Below, in pieces: positions 1-5,135 of a stretch of 6,153 bases of DNA. Origin of the DNA: Gammaproteobacteria bacterium. GTDB lineage: Bacteria; Pseudomonadota; Gammaproteobacteria; Eutrophobiales; Eutrophobiaceae. A program made the translations under genes and the position numbers. The first letter of the stretch is position 1. Every line of letters starts with the position of its first letter. Under the pieces are notes generated by a model that made no database searches, had not been told where the DNA came from, and worked only from the letters and a program-made list of their open reading frames with translations. The stretch spans positions 1-6,153 of the forward strand of contig SMWN01000024.1 of NCBI GenBank assembly GCA_004356415.1. The letters are read 5' to 3'.

Positions 1-127
1 AAATGTCTTTTTTCCGCGATGGCGGCGTCAACACCGTGCTCGAATCCTCATGTATTGCACATACACTACGGTTCTGCGCGCGGTGCTTCCTTGCCCTCAC
101 ATAAAATATCCTATTTTCGGAGGCACC
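1..127. other. Noncoding, GC-shifted leader region, possible dispersed repeat
   Basis: I see no convincing gene here. The first 100 bases are about 54% GC by hand count, clearly above the AT-rich stretch that follows. Short self-complementary pieces occur: CCGC/GCGG around a GATG loop (14-25), TGTAT/ATACA around a 5-base loop (51-65) and CACCG (32-36) with CGGTG (81-85). Forward frames are open over much of the stretch, but their translations look like low-information sequence and have no supported start. The mixture of open frames, small dyads and a composition shift is typical of dispersed intergenic repeats, but copy number cannot be seen from one window. It could also be the tail of an upstream gene or its transcript leader. 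Confidence 0.35.
103..117. repeat. Small perfect inverted repeat in the aroE leader
   Basis: AAAATA (103-108) and TATTTT (112-117) are exact reverse complements around the loop TCC. The same arms and the same TCC recur, with extra bases, in the next hairpin at 128-153, so the two look like related units. The function is unknown. The sequence is seen directly; the relationship is inference. Confidence 0.5.
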
Positions 128-153
128 CTAAAATAAATCCTTCTTTATTTTAG
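128..153 (+). promoter_or_regulatory. Perfect 10-bp stem-loop just upstream of aroE
   Basis: CTAAAATAAA (128-137) and TTTATTTTAG (144-153) are exact reverse complements around the 6-base loop TCCTTC. The stem ends 14 bases before the aroE start codon. AGG at 121-123 could extend the stem by pairing with CCT at 154-156 across a 4-base bulge. There is no GC-rich core and no T run after it, so it does not look like an intrinsic terminator. It could be an RNA element of the aroE leader or a DNA operator; nothing here decides between them. Confidence 0.5.
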
Positions 154-165
154 CCTGTAGAGGCT
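152..165 (+). promoter_or_regulatory. aroE ribosome binding site inside a small hairpin
   Basis: The Shine-Dalgarno-like AGAGG lies at 159-163, four bases before the ATG at 168, which is a rather short spacing. AGCCT (152-156) can pair with AGGCT (161-165) around the loop GTAG, which would hide part of the binding site. CCT at 154-156 could instead pair with AGG at 121-123, so two competing folds are possible. The pairing is read from the sequence; any effect on translation is inference. Confidence 0.4.
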
Positions 166-167
166 GA

Positions 168-1019
168 ATGACAATACGTTTAGATTCATCAATCGATAAT
201 TATTGTGTGATAGGAAATCCCGTCGCACATAGCAGATCCCCTCAAATTCATGCTGCATTCGCAGAACAGACCAGGCAAAAGATTTTCTATCAGGCCATTC
301 TGGTTGACGAAGGAAAATTTAAAGATGCAATCAGGGAATTTCAACATCAGGGTGGGAAAGGCCTAAATATAACCGTACCCTTCAAGGGGGATGCATGGGA
401 AGCATCAGATCAGATGAGTCGCAGAGCAGAACGCGCGGTGGCAGTAAATACAATAAGCTTTAATGATGAAGGAAAAATAGCAGGTGACAATACAGATGGT
501 ATTGGCCTGATTCGTGATCTGACTATCAACCACAAACTCTCAATCAAAGATAAAAATATTTTGATACTTGGTGCAGGTGGTGCAGCCAGAGGGATTCTGG
601 ATCCGCTATTCGATGAACAAGCTGACAGAGTTGTTATTGCTAACCGTACGGTTAATCGTGCACAGAAACTTGCCGATATTTTTTCAGACCGTGGCGACAT
701 TTCAACTTGTGGATTTGATGAGCTTGTCAGTAGCAATTTTGACATCGTTATCAATGCTACTTCTGCCAGTTTGCAAGGCGATGTCCCCCCATTACCTGAA
801 GGACTCGTTAATAAAAATACCTGCTGCTACGACATGATGTATTCGGCGGCAGATACTCCTTTTGTTGCGTGGGCTAAAGCGCATGGCGCAGGAATAGCGT
901 TAGATGGTTTAGGCATGCTTGTTGAGCAGGCCGCGGAGTCTTTCTTTATCTGGCGTGGAGTTAGACCAGAAACAGGATCAGTAATAAAATCACTTAGAAA
1001 AGTGAAAAGTGAAAAGTGA
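168..1019 (+). CDS. aroE: Shikimate 5-dehydrogenase (AroE)
   Basis: AroE reduces 3-dehydroshikimate to shikimate with NADPH in the cytoplasm, a step of chorismate and aromatic amino acid synthesis. The N-terminal substrate domain carries GNPVAHSRSPQIH (residues 16-28, shikimate-binding serines 22 and 24) and NITVPFK with catalytic Lys73. Asn94 and Asp110 in GDNTDG complete the active site, matching E. coli Lys65, Asn86 and Asp102. The nucleotide domain has GAGGAARG (135-142) and NRT (159-161), the pattern of NADP-preferring enzymes. GLGMLVEQAAESFFIWRG near the C-terminus is the family's closing helix. The length of 283 residues is close to the usual 270-280. The ATG is the first possible start, because an in-frame TGA lies directly before it. 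The last six residues (KVKSEK) and the stop are encoded by a heptamer repeat, so this tail is probably not part of the conserved fold. It is convergent with the TRAP genes. Confidence 0.97.
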   Translation: MTIRLDSSIDNYCVIGNPVAHSRSPQIHAAFAEQTRQKIFYQAILVDEGKFKDAIREFQHQGGKGLNITVPFKGDAWEASDQMSRRAERAVAVNTISFNDEGKIAGDNTDGIGLIRDLTINHKLSIKDKNILILGAGGAARGILDPLFDEQADRVVIANRTVNRAQKLADIFSDRGDISTCGFDELVSSNFDIVINATSASLQGDVPPLPEGLVNKNTCCYDMMYSAADTPFVAWAKAHGAGIALDGLGMLVEQAAESFFIWRGVRPETGSVIKSLRKVKSEK

Positions 1020-1070
1020 AACGTCCCTTCAGGCCTTAAATTTTTCACGTTTAACCTTTCACTCTTCACT
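1001..1070. repeat. Inverted heptamer repeat between convergent genes, possible bidirectional terminator
   Basis: The left arm has three exact tandem AGTGAAA units (1001-1021) followed by CGT. The right arm is four contiguous 7-base units: TTTCACG, TTTAACC, TTTCACT and CTTCACT (1043-1070). Arms 1001-1024 and 1047-1070 pair at 21 of 24 positions around a 22-base loop. Two of the three mismatches (A1007/C1064 and A1015/C1056) become G-U wobbles in a minus-strand transcript, so the hairpin should be more stable downstream of dctM than downstream of aroE. The stem is AT-rich and lacks a clean U run, so it is not a canonical intrinsic terminator, although its place between convergent stops suggests 3'-end formation or an RNA-end barrier. 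The left arm overlaps the end of aroE. Confidence 0.7.
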
Positions 1071-1077
1071 TCAATTC

Positions 1078-2391
1078 CTAAAGTCCGTGAATGTTATCCA
1101 TTAAATCGGGTAACCACGTCACCAGAATCGGGAAAAGCATCAGTAATATCAGGGTTAAAATTTGTATCATTACGAAAGGGATGATGCCGCGATATATGTC
1201 CTGAATTCGTATTTCCGGCGGTGCAACAGCCTTCAAATAAAATAATGAAAAACCAAATGGTGGTGTCAGGAAAGATGTCTGCAGGTTGAGTGCAATTAAA
1301 ACAGCCAACCAGAGGAGGTCGATTTCCAGGAGATTGGCAATCGGTGCAATGATGGGGACGACGATAAAACAGATTTGTAGAAAGTCTAAAAAGAAGCCCA
1401 GGACAAATATTAAAAGCATACTGACAAACATGAACCCCCAAACCCCACCGGGAATGTTTGTCATCATTTCACGAACCAGTGTATCTCCACCCATTCCGCG
1501 AAATACCAAACCAAAAGCGATTGCACCAATTAAAATCATAAACACCATGCTGGTCAGGCGCATCGTAAGTTGTATGGCTGCCTTCATGTTATTCATGGTA
1601 AGTTGTCCGTGGGCAGCAGAAAGTATCATGGCACCAAGCGCACCGACAGCAGCTGATTCTGTTGGAGATGCAATACCGGCAAAGATTGAGCCAAGTACAC
1701 TTGTGATGAGTAACAGGGGGGGTGATAAGGTAAATATGACTTTTCTGAGTAAATCCCCGTCTTCATTAATCTCCAGTGCGGGCGCAACTTCAGGTTTTAC
1801 CCAGGCAAGACAAAGGATGTACAAAAGGAAAAGTGTGACTAGTATTGCTCCTGGTATAACTGCACCGACAAAAAGACGACCCACCGGCACACCCATTACA
1901 TCACCAAGCAGAATTAATATAATGCTGGGCGGTATGATTTGGCCCAGTGTGCCTGATGCAGCGATTGTGCCCGAAGCAAGTAGAGGAGAATAATGGCGCT
2001 TGAGCATGGTCGGTAGCGCGATAATGCCCATCGTTACGACCGTTGCACCGACAATTCCTGTTGTCGCAGCCAGAAGTGCACCAACAACAACGACTGATAC
2101 AGCTAAACCTCCTCGTATCTTTCCAAAAAGAAGCCCCATGGTTTCCAGTAAATCTTTAGCCAGGCCAGATTTATCCAGTGTGACGCCCATAAAGATGAAT
2201 AAAGGTACAGCGAGTAAGGTGAAATTAGTCATCATTCCCCAGATTTGCAGAGGGAGGAGGTTGAAGAAATCCAGGCCTAAAAAGATACTGCCGAAGAAAA
2301 GTGCTACAGCACCTAAAGTAAATGCAACCGGATAGCCTATCAGAAGCATGACCATAAGCATGACAAACATAGCAATGATGGCAGCAGTCAT
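1078..2391 (-). CDS. dctM: TRAP transporter large permease subunit (DctM type)
   Basis: This is the large, roughly 12-helix membrane subunit of a tripartite ATP-independent periplasmic transporter. In the family it moves solute, usually driven by a sodium gradient, after delivery by a periplasmic binding protein. The 437 residues match the usual length. Family landmarks include the N-terminal helix with GYPVAFTLG (19-27), TNFTLLAVPLFIFMG (55-69), GTIAASGTLGQIIPPS (141-156), ASPTESAAVGALGA (241-254) and TSFLTPPFGFSLFYLK (372-387). The pattern resembles the branch annotated as mannitol/chloroaromatic (FcbT3-like), whose relatives also serve alpha-keto acids and other carboxylates, so the substrate cannot be assigned. 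The ATG overlaps the dctQ stop as ATGA, which points to translational coupling. The symbol dctM is used in the family sense and does not imply dicarboxylates. It ends 58 bases from the aroE stop, facing it. Confidence 0.94.
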   Translation of the reverse strand: MTAAIIAMFVMLMVMLLIGYPVAFTLGAVALFFGSIFLGLDFFNLLPLQIWGMMTNFTLLAVPLFIFMGVTLDKSGLAKDLLETMGLLFGKIRGGLAVSVVVVGALLAATTGIVGATVVTMGIIALPTMLKRHYSPLLASGTIAASGTLGQIIPPSIILILLGDVMGVPVGRLFVGAVIPGAILVTLFLLYILCLAWVKPEVAPALEINEDGDLLRKVIFTLSPPLLLITSVLGSIFAGIASPTESAAVGALGAMILSAAHGQLTMNNMKAAIQLTMRLTSMVFMILIGAIAFGLVFRGMGGDTLVREMMTNIPGGVWGFMFVSMLLIFVLGFFLDFLQICFIVVPIIAPIANLLEIDLLWLAVLIALNLQTSFLTPPFGFSLFYLKAVAPPEIRIQDIYRGIIPFVMIQILTLILLMLFPILVTWLPDLMDNIHGL

Positions 2392-2924
2392 GTGTCTTTT
2401 CCCAGTACGGTACTGAGATTTTTTACAATTTCCGAAACACCTTGTAATAAAAGGAAAGTGAATCCCAATGGGATGCTTGCCTTCAAGATCCAGCGGTACG
2501 GTAATCCACCTGGGTCAGGAGAACCTTCCAGATGAATATATGATTGGTATACAAAAGGCCAGGCAGATAAAATGATTAAAATACAAAAAGGTATTAATAG
2601 AAAAATGCTGCCAAATAAATCAATCCATGCTCTACGTCGATCATCCATGAATTTACTTTTGTAAAATAAATCTAGCCTGACATGGTCATCATGCTTTAGC
2701 GTGTAAGCGGCCCCGATCAGAAATATCAGTGAAAACAGATGCCATTCCATTTCCTGTAGCGCGACGGAGCCACTTTGGAAAAAATATCGCATGGCAACAT
2801 CGTAACTGACCAACAGAACCATCGCTAAAACCAGCCACGAAACCAACATGCCAGTGCGTTCACTGACTTGTTCCAGTCTAACCGAGAGTTGGTTTAATAG
2901 GTGTAAGGCAGATTTTTTATTCAT
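2388..2924 (-). CDS. dctQ: TRAP transporter small permease subunit (DctQ type)
   Basis: This is the small membrane subunit that pairs with DctM in a TRAP transporter. The 178 residues show four hydrophobic segments at about 26-49, 61-77, 103-126 and 145-163, as expected for DctQ. Family features are SYDVAMRYFF at the end of helix 1, QEMEWHLFSLIFLIGAAYTL (57-76), the polar HDDHVRLD after helix 2, and GGLPYRWILKASIPLGF (139-155) leading into helix 4. The ATG is preceded by an in-frame TAA eight bases or so upstream, so it is the first start in this frame, but I see no good Shine-Dalgarno site before it. It is the first gene of the pair and is followed by dctM with a 4-base overlap. No binding-protein gene (dctP) lies upstream or downstream within the window, which is unusual because the three subunits are commonly encoded together. 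Confidence 0.93.
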   Translation of the reverse strand: MNKKSALHLLNQLSVRLEQVSERTGMLVSWLVLAMVLLVSYDVAMRYFFQSGSVALQEMEWHLFSLIFLIGAAYTLKHDDHVRLDLFYKSKFMDDRRRAWIDLFGSIFLLIPFCILIILSAWPFVYQSYIHLEGSPDPGGLPYRWILKASIPLGFTFLLLQGVSEIVKNLSTVLGKDT

Positions 2925-2962
2925 GCCGGTTTAAGATAAGTCCTTAAAATTGAAGGCGTATT

Positions 2963-2994
2963 ATTATTTGGAATAAAAAGAAATGCTATGTCAA
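2963..2994 (-). promoter_or_regulatory. Possible sigma-70 promoter of dctQM
   Basis: On the minus strand a perfect TTGACA (2989-2994) is followed by AATAAT (2963-2968), a 5-of-6 match to the -10 box, but the spacing is 20 bases instead of about 17. At 17-bp spacing the hexamer is CCAAAT, which is poor. Transcription from here would begin about 30-35 bases before the dctQ ATG, a sensible leader length. The long spacing might mean an activator is needed; that is inference. Confidence 0.35.
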
Positions 2995-3087
2995 TAATTT
3001 TTTATGACCATTTGACGTCATTACAAAAAACGAAATCGGCAATATCACGTCTGTAATATCAGCTAATATTTATGTCGTGATTTGTAT

Positions 3088-3096
3088 TTATGCACA
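3088..3096 (+). promoter_or_regulatory. DnaA-box-like site (TTATGCACA)
   Basis: TTATGCACA fits the relaxed E. coli DnaA consensus TTWTNCACA at every position. Some 9-mer matches are expected by chance in AT-rich DNA, so this is only a candidate. It lies in the same gap as the group at 3255-3291. Confidence 0.3.
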
Positions 3097-3127
3097 AGCA
3101 ATTCAAAAGGCCAGTTTTCACGTATAT

Positions 3128-3153
3128 TTATTGATAGTAGGTACTATTCATAA
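3128..3153. promoter_or_regulatory. 26-bp operator-like dyad
   Basis: The centre is a perfect inverted repeat, ATAGTA-GG-TACTAT (3134-3147). Beyond two unmatched positions on each side (TG and TC), the symmetry resumes with TTAT (3128-3131) and ATAA (3150-3153). Twelve-base half sites therefore match at 10 of 12 positions. This is the size and shape of a binding site for a dimeric regulator. It lies about 200 bases upstream of dctQ and more than 130 bases before the TTGACA candidate, so it would suit an upstream activator site better than a direct repressor site. I do not recognise the regulator family. Confidence 0.45.
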
Positions 3154-3254
3154 GAAGAAGATAAATATATGACATATTGATTATAAAGGAAAAATATAAA
3201 TATTTTATGTTGCAATGAAGCAAACGAGTGAAGATTAAATCCTGAAAATCAATT

Positions 3255-3291
3255 CTTGGATAATGAAAATTTACACACAGAGTTATCAACA
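3255..3291. promoter_or_regulatory. Cluster of weak DnaA-box-like sites
   Basis: TTACACACA (3271-3279) and TTATCAACA (3283-3291) run in tandem on the plus strand with a 3-base GAG gap. TTATCAACA differs from TTATCCACA at one base and TTACACACA at two. On the minus strand TTATCCAAG lies at 3255-3263, also two bases off. Each alone is weak; the close tandem spacing is what draws attention. They sit just beyond the rsmA stop, next to an AT-rich stretch. Confidence 0.25.
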
Positions 3292-3298
3292 GCTTAAG

Positions 3299-4099
3299 CT
3301 ATTGATTTTCCTTATGGTAAGAATTAGCTAGCTGAATAAAATCATCAACTGATAGGGTTTCTGCACGCGCCTCAGGGACAATGCCCAGATCATTGATCTG
3401 ATTTTTTTCAAGGACCCCTTTCAAACAATTTTTCAATGTTTTTCGTCTTTGTGAGAAAGCCAGCTTCACTATATGTGCAAACCCAGGTGGGTCGTTAATT
3501 TCTTTTAAAAATCTGTCACGTGGTTTTAGCTTGATAATTGCCGACATGACTTTGGGTGGTGGTGAAAATGCACCAGGACTGACCGTAAATAATTTTTCAG
3601 CATGACAGTGTGCCTGAACCATCACGGAAAGACGGCCAAAATCTTTATTGCCAGGCGTGGCACAGATGCGATCAACGACCTCTTCCTGAAGCATGAACAC
3701 CATGTCATCTATAGAATGATGATATCTCAGTAAATGAAATATCAACGGCGTTGAAATATTGTAGGGCAGGTTTCCTACAATACGCAGATGTTGATTACCT
3801 ATTTTCCCGAAATCATAGCTCAGGGCATCAACACAGTGTATGACAATTTTCTTTTCAGGCCTTATTTTTACAGCCTCGTATTTTTTCGATAGGGCTTGTG
3901 CTAAATCCCTATCAAGTTCAAGGACATGTAATGTATCGAGATGTTCAAGTAATGGAAATGTAAGTGCCCCTTTACCCGGTCCAATTTCAATGATTGTTTG
4001 ATGATGCTTTGGGTCGATGGCTGTGACAATACGATGAATAATATTCTGGTCGTGAAGAAAATGTTGACCAAACCTTTTTTTTGCCCTGTGTTCAGTCAT
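3299..4099 (-). CDS. rsmA: 16S rRNA (adenine1518-N6/adenine1519-N6)-dimethyltransferase RsmA (KsgA)
   Basis: RsmA uses S-adenosylmethionine to dimethylate two adjacent adenines in helix 45 of 16S rRNA, a late checkpoint in small-subunit assembly in the cytoplasm. The 266 residues are close to E. coli KsgA (273). Motifs in order are KKRFGQHFL (7-15), the SAM-binding EIGPGKGALT (38-47), ELD with acidic Glu61 and Asp63, Asp91 in VDAL, and the catalytic NLPYNIS (110-116). GAFSPPPKVMSAI and FSQRRKTLKNCLKG follow toward the C-terminal domain and are typical of the family. Its ATG lies inside the end of pdxA (8-base overlap), and an in-frame TGA nine bases before it rules out a longer start. No strong Shine-Dalgarno site is visible, so translation is probably coupled to pdxA. 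The usual downstream partners apaG and apaH do not follow here. Confidence 0.97.
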   Translation of the reverse strand: MTEHRAKKRFGQHFLHDQNIIHRIVTAIDPKHHQTIIEIGPGKGALTFPLLEHLDTLHVLELDRDLAQALSKKYEAVKIRPEKKIVIHCVDALSYDFGKIGNQHLRIVGNLPYNISTPLIFHLLRYHHSIDDMVFMLQEEVVDRICATPGNKDFGRLSVMVQAHCHAEKLFTVSPGAFSPPPKVMSAIIKLKPRDRFLKEINDPPGFAHIVKLAFSQRRKTLKNCLKGVLEKNQINDLGIVPEARAETLSVDDFIQLANSYHKENQ

Positions 4100-5135
4100 G
4101 AATAATCATTGATGATACTGAATTTGAAGAAGCAAACATGTCTGGTTTATGGCACGTCATGTCCATGGCACATTTTATTGCCGCCATTAAGCTTGATGAA
4201 GATGCATTTCCAGTGCCAGCAAGATGAAGCGCTGTGCCATGATCAACTGAAGTGCGGATAATGGGTAAACCCAAAGTGATATTTACCGTTTCGCCAAATC
4301 CCAGAGATTTTAAAACAGGTAGACCTTGATCATGATACATAGCGACAATTACATCAGAGTTATTAATCATTTCAGAGGTAAAAACCGTATCAGCCGGATG
4401 TGGTCCTGTTAAATGTAATCCCTGATTTGTTAATTCATTGAGCACTGGGATAATAATATCGTTTTCTTCATTGCCTAAATGACCTCCCTCACCTGCGTGC
4501 GGATTAAGACCGCAAACTAAGATTCGAGGATGATTGATTGAAAATTTATTTCGTAGATCATTATCGACTATCTTTAACACCCGCGAGAGGGTTTCTTTTG
4601 TGATGGCAGCACTGACTTTTGTTAATGGGATGTGAGTTGTGACCAGTGCGACCTTCAACACATTATTGGCCAGCATCATGACAGGGAAACCCTGGTTACA
4701 ATTTTCGGCAAGAAATTCTGTATGACCGCTAAATAAGTAACCAGCGTCATTAATGATAGATTTTTGAACGGGGGCCGTGACCATGGCATCAAATGTTTTA
4801 TCGATACACCCTGCACAGGCAGTTTTTAGCAGGGTCAGTACGTATTCAGCATTGTCTATATTAAGCTGGCCCGGAATGGTGGATGTTTTGGTTTTTACCG
4901 GAATGATTCTCAGGCTTTTGGCAATGTGCTTTTGTTTGGTAGCTGCATCAAACTCAGTTAATGACAGAGGCAGGCCTAGTGCAGATGCACGATTTCGGAG
5001 CAGGTCCGGGTCACCAATGGCAACAATATCAGCATAAATATCTTCCTGAGAAACTTGAATTGTAATATCGGGGCCAATGCCTGCAGGCTCACCTGTACTG
5101 ATTAAGATACGAGGTAGTTCAGTATCAGTTCTCAT
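4092..5135 (-). CDS. pdxA: 4-hydroxythreonine-4-phosphate dehydrogenase (PdxA)
   Basis: PdxA oxidises 4-phosphohydroxy-L-threonine with NAD(P)+. The product decarboxylates to 3-amino-1-hydroxyacetone phosphate, which PdxJ uses to make pyridoxine 5'-phosphate; it acts in the cytoplasm as a metal-dependent dimer. STGEPAGIGPDI (13-24) is the N-terminal signature, and TAPVQK (120-125) with SGHTEF (136-141) lines the active site. The metal-binding histidines are His168 (TTHIP), His213 (NPHAGEGG) and His268 (YHDQG), each two residues beyond E. coli His166, His211 and His266, so the spacing is exactly kept. RTSVDHGTALHLAGTGNAS is the conserved C-terminal block. The length of 347 is slightly above E. 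coli's 329 because of a short C-terminal tail. The ATG overlaps the surA stop by 11 bases and places the signature at the usual distance. No strong Shine-Dalgarno site is visible, which suggests coupling to surA. Confidence 0.97.
   Translation of the reverse strand: MRTDTELPRILISTGEPAGIGPDITIQVSQEDIYADIVAIGDPDLLRNRASALGLPLSLTEFDAATKQKHIAKSLRIIPVKTKTSTIPGQLNIDNAEYVLTLLKTACAGCIDKTFDAMVTAPVQKSIINDAGYLFSGHTEFLAENCNQGFPVMMLANNVLKVALVTTHIPLTKVSAAITKETLSRVLKIVDNDLRNKFSINHPRILVCGLNPHAGEGGHLGNEENDIIIPVLNELTNQGLHLTGPHPADTVFTSEMINNSDVIVAMYHDQGLPVLKSLGFGETVNITLGLPIIRTSVDHGTALHLAGTGNASSSSLMAAIKCAMDMTCHKPDMFASSNSVSSMIIHD

Larger units (their letters stand above)
2925..3298. other. AT-rich intergenic region without a gene
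   Basis: This gap of 374 bases separates the end of rsmA from the start of dctQ, both on the minus strand. It is about 28% GC by hand count. No frame has a convincing start with a ribosome binding site; the longest open stretch on the plus strand only offers a GTG. It contains a perfect -35-like TTGACA toward dctQ, an 8-bp palindrome TGACGTCA (3013-3020), a 26-bp dyad (3128-3153), an AT-only dyad AAAATAT-AA-ATATTTT (3191-3206), DnaA-box-like 9-mers and a 10-bp palindrome AGCTTAAGCT (3291-3300) touching the rsmA stop. I see no clear intrinsic terminator for rsmA. It probably holds the promoter and control region of dctQM. Confidence 0.8.

Noticed and set aside
14..25. CCGC-GATG-GCGG hairpin as an intrinsic terminator
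   Set aside because: The T run lies before the stem on the plus strand, and the minus strand would give A residues after it, so neither orientation fits a terminator.
3..104. ORF of 33 codons starting with ATG at the left edge
   Set aside because: It has no visible ribosome binding site within the window, its composition is unconvincing, and other frames are equally open in this stretch.
410..754. Minus-strand open frame inside aroE
   Set aside because: The plus-strand frame has all AroE active-site motifs. The antisense translation looks like noise and has no ribosome binding site.
1286..1993. Open frame of 235 codons on the plus strand, antisense to dctM
   Set aside because: It is a shadow of a strongly supported membrane protein. 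Its translation is low-complexity, rich in Ser, Pro, Lys and Ile, and fits no family I recognise.
168..2924. aroE plus TRAP as a quinate/shikimate uptake and use module
   Set aside because: AroE has the biosynthetic enzyme's features and is convergent with the TRAP genes, so adjacency alone does not support a shared role.
3077..3172. GTG-initiated plus-strand ORF of 31 codons in the AT-rich gap
   Set aside because: There is no Shine-Dalgarno site, and the hydrophobic translation is what AT-rich DNA gives by chance.
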